In this document: piece after piece, positions 51,075-59,677 of the stretch
Numbering within the stretch: the first letter of the stretch is position 1
Layout: every line of letters begins with the position of its first letter
From: an uncultured Pseudomonadota bacterium
Lineage (GTDB): Bacteria > Pseudomonadota > Gammaproteobacteria > Steroidobacterales > Steroidobacteraceae
Assembly: GCA_946479515.1 (NCBI GenBank)
Contig: CAMLGF010000015.1
Location: forward strand, 1-64,000
DNA length: 64,000 nucleotides
Direction: 5' to 3'
The notes under the pieces: generated by a model
What the model saw: the letters and a program-made list of their open reading frames with translations, nothing else
Databases searched by the model: none
Told to the model about the DNA's origin: nothing
Program-made: the position numbers and the translations under genes

Positions 51075-51962
51075 ATGACCGGGATAGATCAAGAGAAGAA
51101 AATCACGTTGCAGCTCACTTGGGCCGACTACGGATCTAAGAATCTCGCTGCGCGAGTTGCTGAGTTCAAGCGACGCAATACCTACATTGAGCTGGACGAT
51201 CGTGTGGCTGCTATCCAGTTCCTTCGTGGAACCTCGGCACGCGCGAGCCATCTCTTGCCCGCGTTGTATCTGGTGCTCGGTGCCGGTTCGCGCTCGCGGG
51301 AAACGGAGGGCGATCATTGGAAGGCCGTGCAGGGCGCGATTCTCGAAGAAACTGCGCTACAGTCGATTGCCCTGGCGTGCCGCGCGATCTTTGATGACAG
51401 TCGCAAGCAAGGACGCTTGAGTGGCAAGCGAATCGCGTCACTCAGCGATGCCACGCTCGCCTCCGTGGCGGAATACTGGACTGCGCGTTCACCAAGATCG
51501 AACGCAGATGCGGTGAAAGCACTCGAGCTTCTCAGGAAGCTCTTTGCGCGCTGTGCGCAGCCGGAATCAATTCTAGTGGACCAGACGTCTTTGCTCGAAC
51601 GTCGCATCGGGCTGCTGAAATTCTATGCTCATCGTCATGCGGCCCATATATCACTGCAGGACTATCTATTCGACATCCTTGATCTCATTCATGTAGTCGC
51701 CGCAATGGTGTTGATCGGTGCGATCATTATGGACTTCGACGCTCCCGAGAGGGCTTCCGGATACTTCGATTCGGTTGATGAGGGAGGTTGGGCGGCTGCG
51801 AAGGCGATTTTCCCAGCCCTCCAGGGCGAGCGTGTCTTCAAGAACTGGGACATCCACGAACAGGCGGCCATCAAATGGAGGAATCCCTACACGGATGGAG
51901 TGGAGTACATTCTCAACCAGCTGCCTTCTGCGATCGGCTATTGGGACAGCAGGCGCTCGTAA
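51075..51962 (+). CDS. Unknown island protein (295 residues)
   Basis: I do not recognise this protein. It looks alpha-helical. It has one hydrophobic stretch (YLFDILDLIHVVAAMVLIGAIIM, about 196-218) that could be buried or membrane-associated. KFYAHRHAAHIS (182-193) is faintly like the R...H motif of HEPN/AbiU2 RNases, but the spacing (R187-x3-H191) does not fit. It lies 55 bp after the PIN-like gene and is followed by 230 bp without a clear gene. Confidence 0.7.
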   Translation: MTGIDQEKKITLQLTWADYGSKNLAARVAEFKRRNTYIELDDRVAAIQFLRGTSARASHLLPALYLVLGAGSRSRETEGDHWKAVQGAILEETALQSIALACRAIFDDSRKQGRLSGKRIASLSDATLASVAEYWTARSPRSNADAVKALELLRKLFARCAQPESILVDQTSLLERRIGLLKFYAHRHAAHISLQDYLFDILDLIHVVAAMVLIGAIIMDFDAPERASGYFDSVDEGGWAAAKAIFPALQGERVFKNWDIHEQAAIKWRNPYTDGVEYILNQLPSAIGYWDSRRS

Positions 51963-52192
51963 TTCTTGATCACGCGCCCTTGTAGGGGCGAGAGATGCGC
52001 ATTTTGTGCTTGTGCGCTCGTTCCATTTGGATCCGCGATTCCAGCGCGCGACGGCGATCTTATCCAGTATTGAAGCGACGCGAGTACTGGATGGACCGCC
52101 TCTTCGCGTACTGGCAGATTTTCCGCGATGCTAGGCTCCAATCGCGCCGACTCTTTGGCCGATTACTACAATCACATCGCTTAACTTGAACC

Positions 52193-53302
52193 ATGGTCGT
52201 TAAGGCGCTTATAGATAACTGGACGCTGCAAAACGCAGGTGAGCTTCTCCACTGGCGGTGTCGAGACGAGACCGCTCACGAGCTGGACGTCGTTGCGAGT
52301 GCCCAGGAACCTAGATATCAGGACGTCTCTCAAGATGTTGTCGCGTTAGCGTGTCTGTGCCAGCTGCTGCAGCATCTCGTCTTAACTGATGAGCTTGTTG
52401 TCGATGCGGTCTTCATCTCGAGCTGGACAGACTTGCCATCAATGGCAACGCTGTCTTCGAGAAAGCTAGTTGTCGGTCGAGAGCACGGCAGTGCGGAAGC
52501 GCTCTGGGTTCCGCGACGAGAGGTGTTGGCCAATCAACTCAGTCGATGTGCGCCAGGCATTCAGAATGGGCACGAGGAAAACAAGAGAGAATTCGATCGG
52601 CATCAGCGATCGACCGATGCCATGCTGAGCCAGGTGCTGTGGGGAGCAGCCGGCATGCTGGCTCGCGCGGAGTTGTCCCGGCTGCCATACACGCCTCATC
52701 CACTTCGAGAGCGCTTGCTGATTCACTCACGATTCTTCGCTGGGCCTTCCAACGCGCGCGAACTTCTTACGAAATTTATCGATGGCGAGCAGATTAGGTT
52801 GTACGAGCGAACTGGTACCGATGGCATCTTTGGCACTCTGAAGCTGCCTGCGATCGTCGTGGAGGTGATCGACGAATCTGCGACGCTAGGACAGCTACTC
52901 GCAACGGCAATTGCACTCAGGAGCCGGTATGCAGAGCTCCGCGGATGGCTGGGAGAACTGCAACACGCGCTTGATGGAGAAGATATGCGGGAGGTCTTGG
53001 CTCGAAGGAAGACTCTCCAAAGCGTTAGCGCCAATGTCGATCGACTCGTTGGGCAAGCGGATCCCAAAGGTATCGCGTCAGTGCAACTGGGTCTCGATTT
53101 TCAGCCCAAGGTCACCGTGAATTTACGCTCCGCGGTGGCGGCGGTTCGCAACAGCACCGGAGTGCAGTCACACATCTGGCGTTTGGTTCTTGCTCCGCCC
53201 GGGCGAGCAGCCTTTCAGAAGTTGTTGAGGCTCCTTGGAGAAGACCATACAGAGCGTGCGGTTACCATCGAGAAGGCTTTCTACGAATTTCAATCCCGCT
53301 AG
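52193..53302 (+). CDS. Unknown island protein (369 residues)
   Basis: Not recognised. The protein is soluble, with helical segments (DVVALACLCQLLQHLVLTDELVVDAVF; LGQLLATAIALRSRYAELRGWLGELQHAL) and no nucleotide-binding or nuclease motif that I can see. ATG 52193 has no good SD. It ends 121 bp before the large NACHT-nuclease gene on the same strand, so it may be a partner (sensor, adaptor or inhibitor) of that protein; this is inference from position only. Confidence 0.7.
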   Translation: MVVKALIDNWTLQNAGELLHWRCRDETAHELDVVASAQEPRYQDVSQDVVALACLCQLLQHLVLTDELVVDAVFISSWTDLPSMATLSSRKLVVGREHGSAEALWVPRREVLANQLSRCAPGIQNGHEENKREFDRHQRSTDAMLSQVLWGAAGMLARAELSRLPYTPHPLRERLLIHSRFFAGPSNARELLTKFIDGEQIRLYERTGTDGIFGTLKLPAIVVEVIDESATLGQLLATAIALRSRYAELRGWLGELQHALDGEDMREVLARRKTLQSVSANVDRLVGQADPKGIASVQLGLDFQPKVTVNLRSAVAAVRNSTGVQSHIWRLVLAPPGRAAFQKLLRLLGEDHTERAVTIEKAFYEFQSR

Positions 53303-53423
53303 CTCAGAGCACATGGCCACAGATCTGCAACTGGTCAAGGCGAAATAGTGACTGCGGTCGAACTCCGCTTCTCTGATCTCTGGAAGTTGAGCTACGTAAA
53401 TAACGCGTCCGTGGATTCGTGAG

Positions 53424-56400
53424 TTGAAAATGGACAACTATATTGATCTCGACCGCAGGTTTCGCGAGTTAACCGCGGAGGAGCTAGAAGACCCAGAACT
53501 GCTCGCCTCCTTGAGCGATCGCGAGTTCGGTGGGAACAGCAGCTGGCCGGAGCTGTTGAAGTCCCCACGTATCTTGCTTCTCGCCGAGGCAGGCTCTGGC
53601 AAGACATTCGAGCTTCGTGCGCAAACCCTTCGCTTGAAGGCGGAAGGAAAATTCGCCTTTTTCGTTCCCCTCGAGACTTTGGGGCGTGGGACTCTAGCGA
53701 ATGCTATCTCTGCGGATGACGCGCGCGACTTCGCCAAATGGAAAGCTGATGGATTGGCACCCGCTTGGTTCTTTCTCGATGCCGTCGACGAACTCAAGCT
53801 CACGCAAAGGAAACTCGACGAAGCGCTCAATACGTTTGCTAAGGAAATTGATGGGCTGCTAGATCGCGTCCGGGTCATTCTTTCCTGCCGCCCCTCGGAT
53901 TGGCGGGCGGCGCTGGACATGACGACCTTTCGGCAGCGCTTGCCGTACGTCTCGCCCAGCAGTCTTCCGGGCACAACGTCTGATGAGTACTTTCGCCGTT
54001 CACTCGAAGAACATCGGACGACCTCGAGTTCCAGCGAAGACGACAGCCAAAAGCTCGAGCGAACGGTGATCCTCCTGCCGTTGAACGAAGCGCGAATCGA
54101 AGCGTATGCGCGCCAGCGCGGGGTCCATGACCCAGGCGCGTTCGCGGCAGAGATTCACAAGGAAGATGCCTGGGTGTTCGCGCGACGGCCACTCGATTGC
54201 TCCGAGCTCATCGCGCTGTGGACGACAAAAGGGCGTCTGGGGACGCGAATTGAGCAGCATGAAGCGAACGTCGCGACGAAACTTCGCGACGATCCAGATC
54301 GCGCCGATCGCCACATCCTGTCTGACGCGCGCGCCCGCGAGGGTGCAGAGCGGGTCGCGCTTGCCCTCACACTCACACGCATGCGCAGCGTCCTTGTTCC
54401 TGCGCGCAGTTCCGAAGAGGCGGCGCCGACGGGTGCGCTCGACAGCGCGCAGGTTCTTGCGGATTGGAATGAGGCCGAGCGCAAGGCGCTCGTTCGTACC
54501 GCGCTCTTCGACCCGGCGACGTTCGGTCGGGTACGCTTCCATCACTCGTCCGTTCAGGAATACCTGGCGGCGTGTCGGCTTCGCTACCTGCGAGACAAGG
54601 GAATGCCGGCCCGCAAGTTACTCGGATTTTGCTTTGCCACCACATACGGGGCGGATGTCGTTATTCCGTCGATGCGTCCCGTGGCCGCGTGGCTCGCGAT
54701 TTGGGATCACGACGTACGGCGAAATCTGGTGGAGAGGGAGCCTGAGATCCTGCTCACGCTCGGCGATCCTGGTTCATTGCCGATCGATGCGCGGCGCGTG
54801 CTCCTGCGACGCTTTGCGGCTCTCTATGGTGCGGGCGGCTGGCGCGGCATCGATATTCCCTGGACCGAACTACGCAGGCTGGTGCATCCCGAGCTGGCGG
54901 AAACGATTCGTGAAGTGTGGAAGGCGGCGCCGACCAATGGCGATGTGCGCAAGCTCCTGCTCGAGCTCATCTGGTTAGGCTCAATTGCAAGTTGTGCGGA
55001 CATCGCAATAGAAGCGGCGTCGAATGCGAATCTTCCGGCTTACGAGCGCGTCATCGCGGTACGGGCCGTGTTGGCCTGCAACCAGCGAGAGGCTGCGCGG
55101 CAGATCGCGAAGGAGGCGGCTGCGGGTACCGCGGCATGGCCCGAAAGTTATCTCCACCACCTCGCCCAGGAGCTATTTCCTGAGTTTCTCAACGTGGCCG
55201 ATCTGCTGAGATTGGTGGAACGCGCGCCGCGACTGCGCGAAACGGCGACAGGATTCAATTGGACGCTTCAACAGATTGCCCGAAAGCTCGAACCCGGTGG
55301 TCCACAGGCAGTTGAACTGCGAAAGGGATTGGCGGAGCTCATCCTTCGCACCCGTGACCCGGAGGTGAAATGGCATCAGTTTACGGGCAAATTCGCCAAG
55401 CATTCCGCGGCCCTCGCGATTCTCTGTGATCGCGCGCTTGATTCGAAGACAAGCGTCGATGAGACGCTCATTGACGCCTGCACAATTGCCAATCGATTCG
55501 GACGAGATCTGCTCGACAGTCGGGAAGCGCAGAAGCTCGCGAGGCATTTCGTGCCGCAAAGTGGTTACCGAGAGAGCGCCTTTTGGCGGGAGCTCGCCTT
55601 GTTGACGCAGCTTGCTCCAGAAAGCGATGAATTCCGCTCGCTCTTTCACGTCGAGTACGAAGGACTCGCGGGGTCGCTCGACCAGTCCGATCGCGCATGG
55701 CTCGAAGCCGCGGCAACTTCCGCGCACGATGGCTTACGACGTGCGGTGGCGCTCGCGGGTCTCGTGCAGCTTTGGGCATGGCGCGGCCGCGTCGAGGCCG
55801 AGGCGTTACCAATCCGCAGTCTCGTGGCTGACGATGCGCGTCTCCTCGCGTATGCAGTACGACATACCGCTCGCGTGGAGCCGGATCTCGAAATTAGAAG
55901 ACTGGATCGAAACAACGAACGTCGAAAACGCATTCGAGAAGGTCGTGAGAAGCAGCGAATTGACGGGTGGCTCGATTGGCGCAAGGAGGTATTGGCGGAT
56001 GTGGCCTTGGCGTTCAGTCCGGACCAGTTGCAGGCGACGATTCGCAATTTCTACAAGTGGCTCGACGGGCAGGGACGTTCGAGAAATCGATTCAGCGCTT
56101 GGAATGCAGACGTGGTCAACGAAGCATTCAATCGCGAAACGACCGAGAGACTGGCGGGCGCCTTTGCCAATGCGTGGCGCCTCGAACGGCCGACGCTCTG
56201 GAGTCAGCGTTTGGCAAGCGAGAGGAATTCGACGCCTTATGTGTGGATCTATGGGCTGACTGGACTGTCGGCAGAATCCTCGTCGCCGGGCTGGGCGCAT
56301 AAGCTGTCGCACGAAGAAGCTAGGTTGGCAGCCTGTTATGCCACGATTGAGTTGAATGGCTTCCCTGAATGGTTGGTAGCGCTGGCGAGTGCCGACTCCG

Positions 56401-57773
56401 CCGCAGTCCTCGAAGTCCTCGGTGAGGAGTTGGATGCAGAGGTTGCGCTCGTAAAGCAGGAAAAGCACCTGCCTCTCCTGCAAGACCTGGGACACGCCGC
56501 ACAGCCGATCAAACTGCTGCTAGTGCCGCGCGTTCTCGAAGGACTACGCAATTGGCCGAAATTCGAAGCAGACGACGAGATCGAAGAACATCTCAATCTC
56601 CACCTGTCATCGATGCTTCAGATCATTCAAGAGTGTGCAATCGGACAGGAGCGCGAGGACGCCAGGTCCTTGTGTGTTGCGCGTGCACGCGAAACTGGGC
56701 ACTACCCGACGTCGCTCATCTGGTTGCGTGCTCTCTTCAAATTGGATGCGCCGCACGCCGCCAATTTGCTGCTGAAGGAACTCGATGCGGCGGACGGACC
56801 GCAGGCAGCGTCACGTGCGGTTCAGAGCTTCGCGACTCTGTTTGGCAATTCGCACGGCGTGCTGCCCGAAATCAACGACCCCGCAGCGCGAGCGCAGGTC
56901 CTGGGTGCGCTCGTTCGTGCAGCTTATAAGTTCGTGCGCCTCGCCGACGATCGAGTACACGAGGGCGTCTATTCACCGGATGTGCGAGACCACGCAGAGC
57001 AGGCGCGCGATGCGCTGTTGACGGCGCTTCTAGAAAGTCCTGGTCAAGACGCCCGCGATGCGATTCTGGAATTGGCGAAGGATCCACTCTTCGAGCATAT
57101 GCCTGATCGATTGCGGCTCTTGGCTCGCCGTCGTGCCGCGTCTGACTCTGAACCCACTCCGCTTCAACCCATTGCCGTCGTTGACCTGGAGAAGCGATTT
57201 GAGATTCGCCCGCGCAATCGGGATGAATTGTTCGGCGTCATGTTGGATCGCCTCGATGACCTTGCTCACGATATTGCCGATGATGATTTCTCTAATCGAG
57301 CGACGTTGCGCTCCATTGGTTCTGAACATCAAATGCAACTCGAGTTGGCTCGACGCTTGAGGGAAATGGCACGGGGCGCATATCAAGTTACGCGCGAAGA
57401 GGAGGTCGCTGACAGGAAGGAAACTGATATTCGCCTTAGTACTATCGAGGCATCTCATCGCGCGGTAATCGAGATCAAGATCGCTGACAACGATTGGACA
57501 ATTGAAGATCTCCACCGTGCCCTGACAAATCAATTGGTCGGACAGTACCTTCGTCACGACACATGCAAGGCTGGGTGTCTCCTCTTGACCTATGGCGGTA
57601 AAAAAAAGTACTGGCTCCGTTCGGGTAGCGATCGGCAAGTTCCATTTGAGGAAGTCGTTCAGGAACTCCAGACGCACGCAGTGCAAATCGAATCAGAGTC
57701 GAGAGATGGATATCGTTTGGCGGTAGCAGCGCTGGATCTGAGAGATCCTGTGCTTCCCGAAGCGCATCGGTGA
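53424..57773 (+). CDS. Giant NACHT-type NTPase with C-terminal PD-(D/E)XK-like nuclease
   Basis: A 1449-residue protein. Walker A AEAGSGKT (54-61), Walker B WFFLDAVDE (115-123), sensor ILSCRPSDW (152-160) and the NACHT winged-helix signature FHHSSVQEYLAA (372-383) define an N-terminal STAND/NACHT NTPase. Residues about 400-1300 look like helical HEAT/TPR-like repeats. The C-terminal about 120 residues carry a PD-(D/E)XK pattern: Asp1335 (ETDIRL), Glu1350-x-Lys1352 (IEIK) and Gln1370 (NQLVGQY). This suggests a ligand-triggered nuclease of the antiphage STAND kind. In the described Avs and bacterial NACHT proteins the effector is usually N-terminal; here it is at the C-terminus. Confidence 0.8.
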   Translation: MKMDNYIDLDRRFRELTAEELEDPELLASLSDREFGGNSSWPELLKSPRILLLAEAGSGKTFELRAQTLRLKAEGKFAFFVPLETLGRGTLANAISADDARDFAKWKADGLAPAWFFLDAVDELKLTQRKLDEALNTFAKEIDGLLDRVRVILSCRPSDWRAALDMTTFRQRLPYVSPSSLPGTTSDEYFRRSLEEHRTTSSSSEDDSQKLERTVILLPLNEARIEAYARQRGVHDPGAFAAEIHKEDAWVFARRPLDCSELIALWTTKGRLGTRIEQHEANVATKLRDDPDRADRHILSDARAREGAERVALALTLTRMRSVLVPARSSEEAAPTGALDSAQVLADWNEAERKALVRTALFDPATFGRVRFHHSSVQEYLAACRLRYLRDKGMPARKLLGFCFATTYGADVVIPSMRPVAAWLAIWDHDVRRNLVEREPEILLTLGDPGSLPIDARRVLLRRFAALYGAGGWRGIDIPWTELRRLVHPELAETIREVWKAAPTNGDVRKLLLELIWLGSIASCADIAIEAASNANLPAYERVIAVRAVLACNQREAARQIAKEAAAGTAAWPESYLHHLAQELFPEFLNVADLLRLVERAPRLRETATGFNWTLQQIARKLEPGGPQAVELRKGLAELILRTRDPEVKWHQFTGKFAKHSAALAILCDRALDSKTSVDETLIDACTIANRFGRDLLDSREAQKLARHFVPQSGYRESAFWRELALLTQLAPESDEFRSLFHVEYEGLAGSLDQSDRAWLEAAATSAHDGLRRAVALAGLVQLWAWRGRVEAEALPIRSLVADDARLLAYAVRHTARVEPDLEIRRLDRNNERRKRIREGREKQRIDGWLDWRKEVLADVALAFSPDQLQATIRNFYKWLDGQGRSRNRFSAWNADVVNEAFNRETTERLAGAFANAWRLERPTLWSQRLASERNSTPYVWIYGLTGLSAESSSPGWAHKLSHEEARLAACYATIELNGFPEWLVALASADSAAVLEVLGEELDAEVALVKQEKHLPLLQDLGHAAQPIKLLLVPRVLEGLRNWPKFEADDEIEEHLNLHLSSMLQIIQECAIGQEREDARSLCVARARETGHYPTSLIWLRALFKLDAPHAANLLLKELDAADGPQAASRAVQSFATLFGNSHGVLPEINDPAARAQVLGALVRAAYKFVRLADDRVHEGVYSPDVRDHAEQARDALLTALLESPGQDARDAILELAKDPLFEHMPDRLRLLARRRAASDSEPTPLQPIAVVDLEKRFEIRPRNRDELFGVMLDRLDDLAHDIADDDFSNRATLRSIGSEHQMQLELARRLREMARGAYQVTREEEVADRKETDIRLSTIEASHRAVIEIKIADNDWTIEDLHRALTNQLVGQYLRHDTCKAGCLLLTYGGKKKYWLRSGSDRQVPFEEVVQELQTHAVQIESESRDGYRLAVAALDLRDPVLPEAHR

Positions 57774-57857
57774 TGAGGTGCCGTTGGACCACGCGTCCAG
57801 TGCCACTCCGGGCGCGACTACGCTTCTCAGCATCGCGCGAGGTGGCATGTAAGGGGC

Positions 57858-58256
57858 CTAGTCTTTGCCTGCGTCAATCCATTCCTGAATTCCGCTCACG
57901 GCATATCGGACTTCGTGCTGGGCGTCATGCAGCGCGCGCAACCAACCGCGGCCGGGGCGCGTGTTCAACTTGAGCTTCTGCAAGGCGACGAAGAGCTTGT
58001 GGGGGAACATTGCCCAGAATGCACGTTCGACCGGAGAAAATTTTCCTTCGCGGTCGTACTTCTGGCTCGTCTCGTAGTCGTGTTTCACATCCGCCTTCAG
58101 CTTGGTGGCTGCGTCGAATAGCCGTCGGCCTTGATCGGAAGATATTGGGACCTCGTGCTGCGGGATCGCCTGGATGAGTTCGTCTATCTCCGCGTCGTAG
58201 GATTGCAGTGCGACGAGCAATTGCTGGGCGTTTCGCCCGAAAGGCCGCATGGTCAT
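57858..58256 (-). CDS. Unknown small soluble protein in a two-gene cassette
   Basis: A 132-residue polar, helical protein without a recognised family (VALQSYDAEIDELIQAIPQHEVP; FWAMFPHKLFVALQKLKLN). Its ATG at 58256 overlaps the upstream gene's stop (ATGA), so the two are translationally coupled. The pair converges on the NACHT-nuclease gene (84-bp gap). Confidence 0.65.
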   Translation of the reverse strand: MTMRPFGRNAQQLLVALQSYDAEIDELIQAIPQHEVPISSDQGRRLFDAATKLKADVKHDYETSQKYDREGKFSPVERAFWAMFPHKLFVALQKLKLNTRPGRGWLRALHDAQHEVRYAVSGIQEWIDAGKD

Positions 58257-58633
58257 TGCGCACTCCGTGCAGGCGTGTCGACGCCATTTCGACTCGCGCG
58301 TCCTGCAAACCAGCCGACCATCAATGAGAAGACCTGCAGGGCTTCGGGAATGTGGTCGCGGATGATGAGCAGGACGGCGAGCGCGAGAGCGCCAGCAATC
58401 AAGAATCCGCTGAGACCGACGCCAATCCAATCGCGCCGGCGCACGACTCTTTCGTCGACGGGCAGGCGAATCTTCAGCTTCTCGAGGTCGGTGACGCGTG
58501 TGTTCTGCTCGCTCTCAAGCCTGCGCTCGTAGGCCGTGCGCGCCTCGACAGCCAACGGCTGCAGCCTCTCGAGGACGGCGTTGAGCTGCTCCAAGGCGAG
58601 TTCATTGTCGTCGGGCTTTTTGGGCGCGGTCAT
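58253..58633 (-). CDS. Small membrane protein with coiled coil, unknown function
   Basis: A 126-residue protein: N-terminal coiled coil (about 8-50, ALEQLNAVLERLQPLAVEARTAYERRLESEQ) followed by two hydrophobic segments (WIGVGLSGFLIAGALALAVLLII and ALQVFSLMVGWFAG). ATG 58633 is chosen; an upstream ATG at 58675 would add 14 residues. Together with the downstream 132-residue protein it forms a small cassette at the island's distal end. Confidence 0.65.
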   Translation of the reverse strand: MTAPKKPDDNELALEQLNAVLERLQPLAVEARTAYERRLESEQNTRVTDLEKLKIRLPVDERVVRRRDWIGVGLSGFLIAGALALAVLLIIRDHIPEALQVFSLMVGWFAGRASRNGVDTPARSAQ

Positions 58634-58817
58634 ACGTGCCAACCTACGTCCCGCTATCGTCTGCCACAGCGACACCTGTCACGCTTTAGTTAGGTGGGCT
58701 GTGAGACGGGTCATGTTCGCAGCCAAACCGTCGCGAAATCGCCGCTAGATTAGCGATGGGTCTGGCTGAAGTCCCGCAAATCTCCCGACCTCCCGGTTTG
58801 TAACCCGGTGGCCGGCT

Positions 58818-58836
58818 ACCTGGAAAAGCCCCAGGT
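58818..58836. repeat. Anticodon-arm-like site ACCTGG-AAAAGCC-CCAGGT
   Basis: The arms and 7-base spacer length equal those of the tRNA-Arg anticodon stem-loop (42816-42834), but the loop differs. A 17-bp near-perfect inverted repeat (58771-58787 and 58842-58858) encloses it. In the 696-bp stretch 58634-59329 this site, the R element and the attR/integrase remnant are what I can see; there is no intact gene. Confidence 0.6.
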
Positions 58837-58941
58837 ACTTGCGGGAGTTTTGCGGGACCTGGTCCTGCTTCGTCGTGCTCAGTCATGCCAAATGCAACGG
58901 ATGCCATGCGAGCCCGCGATTTCTGACTCAACAAAATCAAC
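58831..58941. repeat. R element, copy A (111 bp)
   Basis: This 111-bp stretch matches 60082-60192 at 103 of 111 positions with no gaps. It lies 43 bp inside the attR of island 1. It contains CCAGGT-N20-ACCTGG and the 11-bp palindrome GGACCTGGTCC. The second copy stands at the matching place beside the next integrase remnant, so it looks like a conserved terminal element of this island family. Confidence 0.75.
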
Positions 58942-58984
58942 TATCTACGTTTCTCGTCCTTCCCGAGTTCTTCACCCCCTCCAA

Positions 58985-59036
58985 CTACGAACCAGGTGGT
59001 CGGGAGTTCGAATCTCTCCGGGCGCGCCATCTTCTC
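58985..59036 (+). repeat. attR: second 52-bp tRNA-Arg direct repeat
   Basis: Identical to 42822-42873 (tRNA 3' half from the anticodon loop through CCA plus TCTTCTC). The bases left of the loop (CTCCAA) do not match the tRNA stem, as expected if strand exchange took place inside the 7-base loop. This is not a functional tRNA because the 5' half is missing. Confidence 0.88.
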
Positions 59037-59109
59037 TTACCGCGACAACAGCTTGGCGCGGTTCTCTTGTCCCGATCGTCTCCGTAACCAGGTGGTTGCG
59101 GGGGAATTG
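59037..59109 (-). pseudogene. Integrase 3'-end remnant (23 codons plus stop)
   Basis: The sequence continues the attR repeat into the last 23 codons of an integrase related to the one at 42874. Four bases differ, all synonymous over the aligned codons (stop TAG/TAA, Leu CTA/CTG, Leu CTG/TTA). Similarity ends after 59109. It is therefore the remains of a second, diverged integrase next to the att core, not a duplication of the present one. Confidence 0.75.
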
Positions 59110-59114
59110 CGTGC

Positions 59115-59133
59115 ACCTGGTGTTTTGCCAGGT
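59115..59133. repeat. Anticodon-arm-like site ACCTGG-TGTTTTG-CCAGGT
   Basis: Perfect 6-bp arms around 7 bases, same geometry as the tRNA-Arg anticodon arm and the sites at 58818 and 60044. It begins 6 bp after the integrase remnant ends. Confidence 0.55.
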
Positions 59134-59164
59134 AGTTGCGCCTGATCCGACGCCTTTCAGCGCG

Positions 59165-59230
59165 ATAACCTAGAAACGGCGTGACGCAAAAACCTAGAAG
59201 CCGTGCGAGGCCAAACCCCAGAGGTGGCGG
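59165..59230. repeat. 24-bp repeats (2-3 units) upstream of the toxin-antitoxin pair
   Basis: Units at 59165, 59189 and (degenerate) 59213 share the ACCTAGAA core and 24-bp period of the array at 47609-47702. It ends about 100 bp before the RelE-like gene. Confidence 0.65.
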
Positions 59231-59293
59231 AAGCCGTGGTGAGGTCTGCCGATTGGCCATTAGCCACAGCAGGCAGCGACGTATTCGGAAACT

Positions 59294-59307
59294 TGTATAA
59301 ATATACA
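59294..59307. promoter_or_regulatory. Promoter/operator TGTATA-AA-TATACA of the toxin-antitoxin operon
   Basis: A perfect 6-bp inverted repeat around AA, 22 bp before the GTG start of the toxin gene. It overlaps a TATAAAT-like -10 sequence, the standard arrangement for autorepression by a toxin-antitoxin complex. The region is AT-rich against its surroundings. Confidence 0.5.
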
Positions 59308-59329
59308 GATTCGGGAATACTCCGCCACG

Positions 59330-59677
59330 GTGCCAAAGCCGATCCCACGACTGAAACCACTGACGTTTCTGGGGTCCAGTCGTGACGACCTGAGGGAAAT
59401 GCCTGCCGCAGTTCGGCATGCGATCGGCGTGGAACTGATGACCGTGCAGCTCGGTGGTACCCCGACCGACTTCAAACCCATCGCTTCCGTCGGTGCCGGT
59501 GCATACGAGATTCGCGTTCGCGATGTCGCAGGCGCATTTCGCACGGTGTACGTGACGAAGTTTGACGATTCGATCTACGTGTTGCATGCCTTCCAGAAGA
59601 AGACTCAGAAGACCGCTAAGGCGGATCTGGATCTGGCGAGGCGGCGGTACAAATTGATTCCAGGAGCGAAGCCATGA
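59330..59677 (+). CDS. RelE/HigB-type toxin
   Basis: A 115-residue protein with GTG start. The RelE/HigB fold is recognisable: FLGSSRDDLREMPAAVRHAIGVELMTVQLG, YEIRVRDVAGAFRTVYVTKFDDSIYVLHAFQKKTQKTAKADLDLARRRY. Such toxins cleave mRNA on the ribosome. Toxin-first order and ATGA overlap with an XRE antitoxin match HigBA-like systems. Confidence 0.88.
   Translation: MPKPIPRLKPLTFLGSSRDDLREMPAAVRHAIGVELMTVQLGGTPTDFKPIASVGAGAYEIRVRDVAGAFRTVYVTKFDDSIYVLHAFQKKTQKTAKADLDLARRRYKLIPGAKP

Larger units (their letters stand above)
42822..59036. mobile_element. Integrative genomic island in tRNA-Arg
   Basis: The island is bounded by a 52-bp perfect direct repeat (42822-42873 and 58985-59036) made of the tRNA-Arg 3' half plus 7 bp. 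A tyrosine integrase begins its stop codon at the first base after the left repeat. Length about 16.2 kb. Cargo: AlpA-like factor, mobC, two permeases, Fic-AbiEi fusion, HNH and PIN-like nucleases, two unknown proteins, NACHT-nuclease, and a two-gene cassette of unknown function. From about 47.5 kb the bases are visibly less GC-rich than the flanks. No relaxase or conjugation genes, so it may move only with help. Confidence 0.9.

Noticed and set aside
51938..52189. Small ORFs on both strands in the 230-bp gap between the unknown island genes
   Set aside because: No SD, no hydrophobic or conserved pattern; treated as intergenic.
58771..58858. Integron attC site or extra tRNA
   Set aside because: The 17-bp arms form a large hairpin, but there are no attC core triplets in the right orientation and no cloverleaf.
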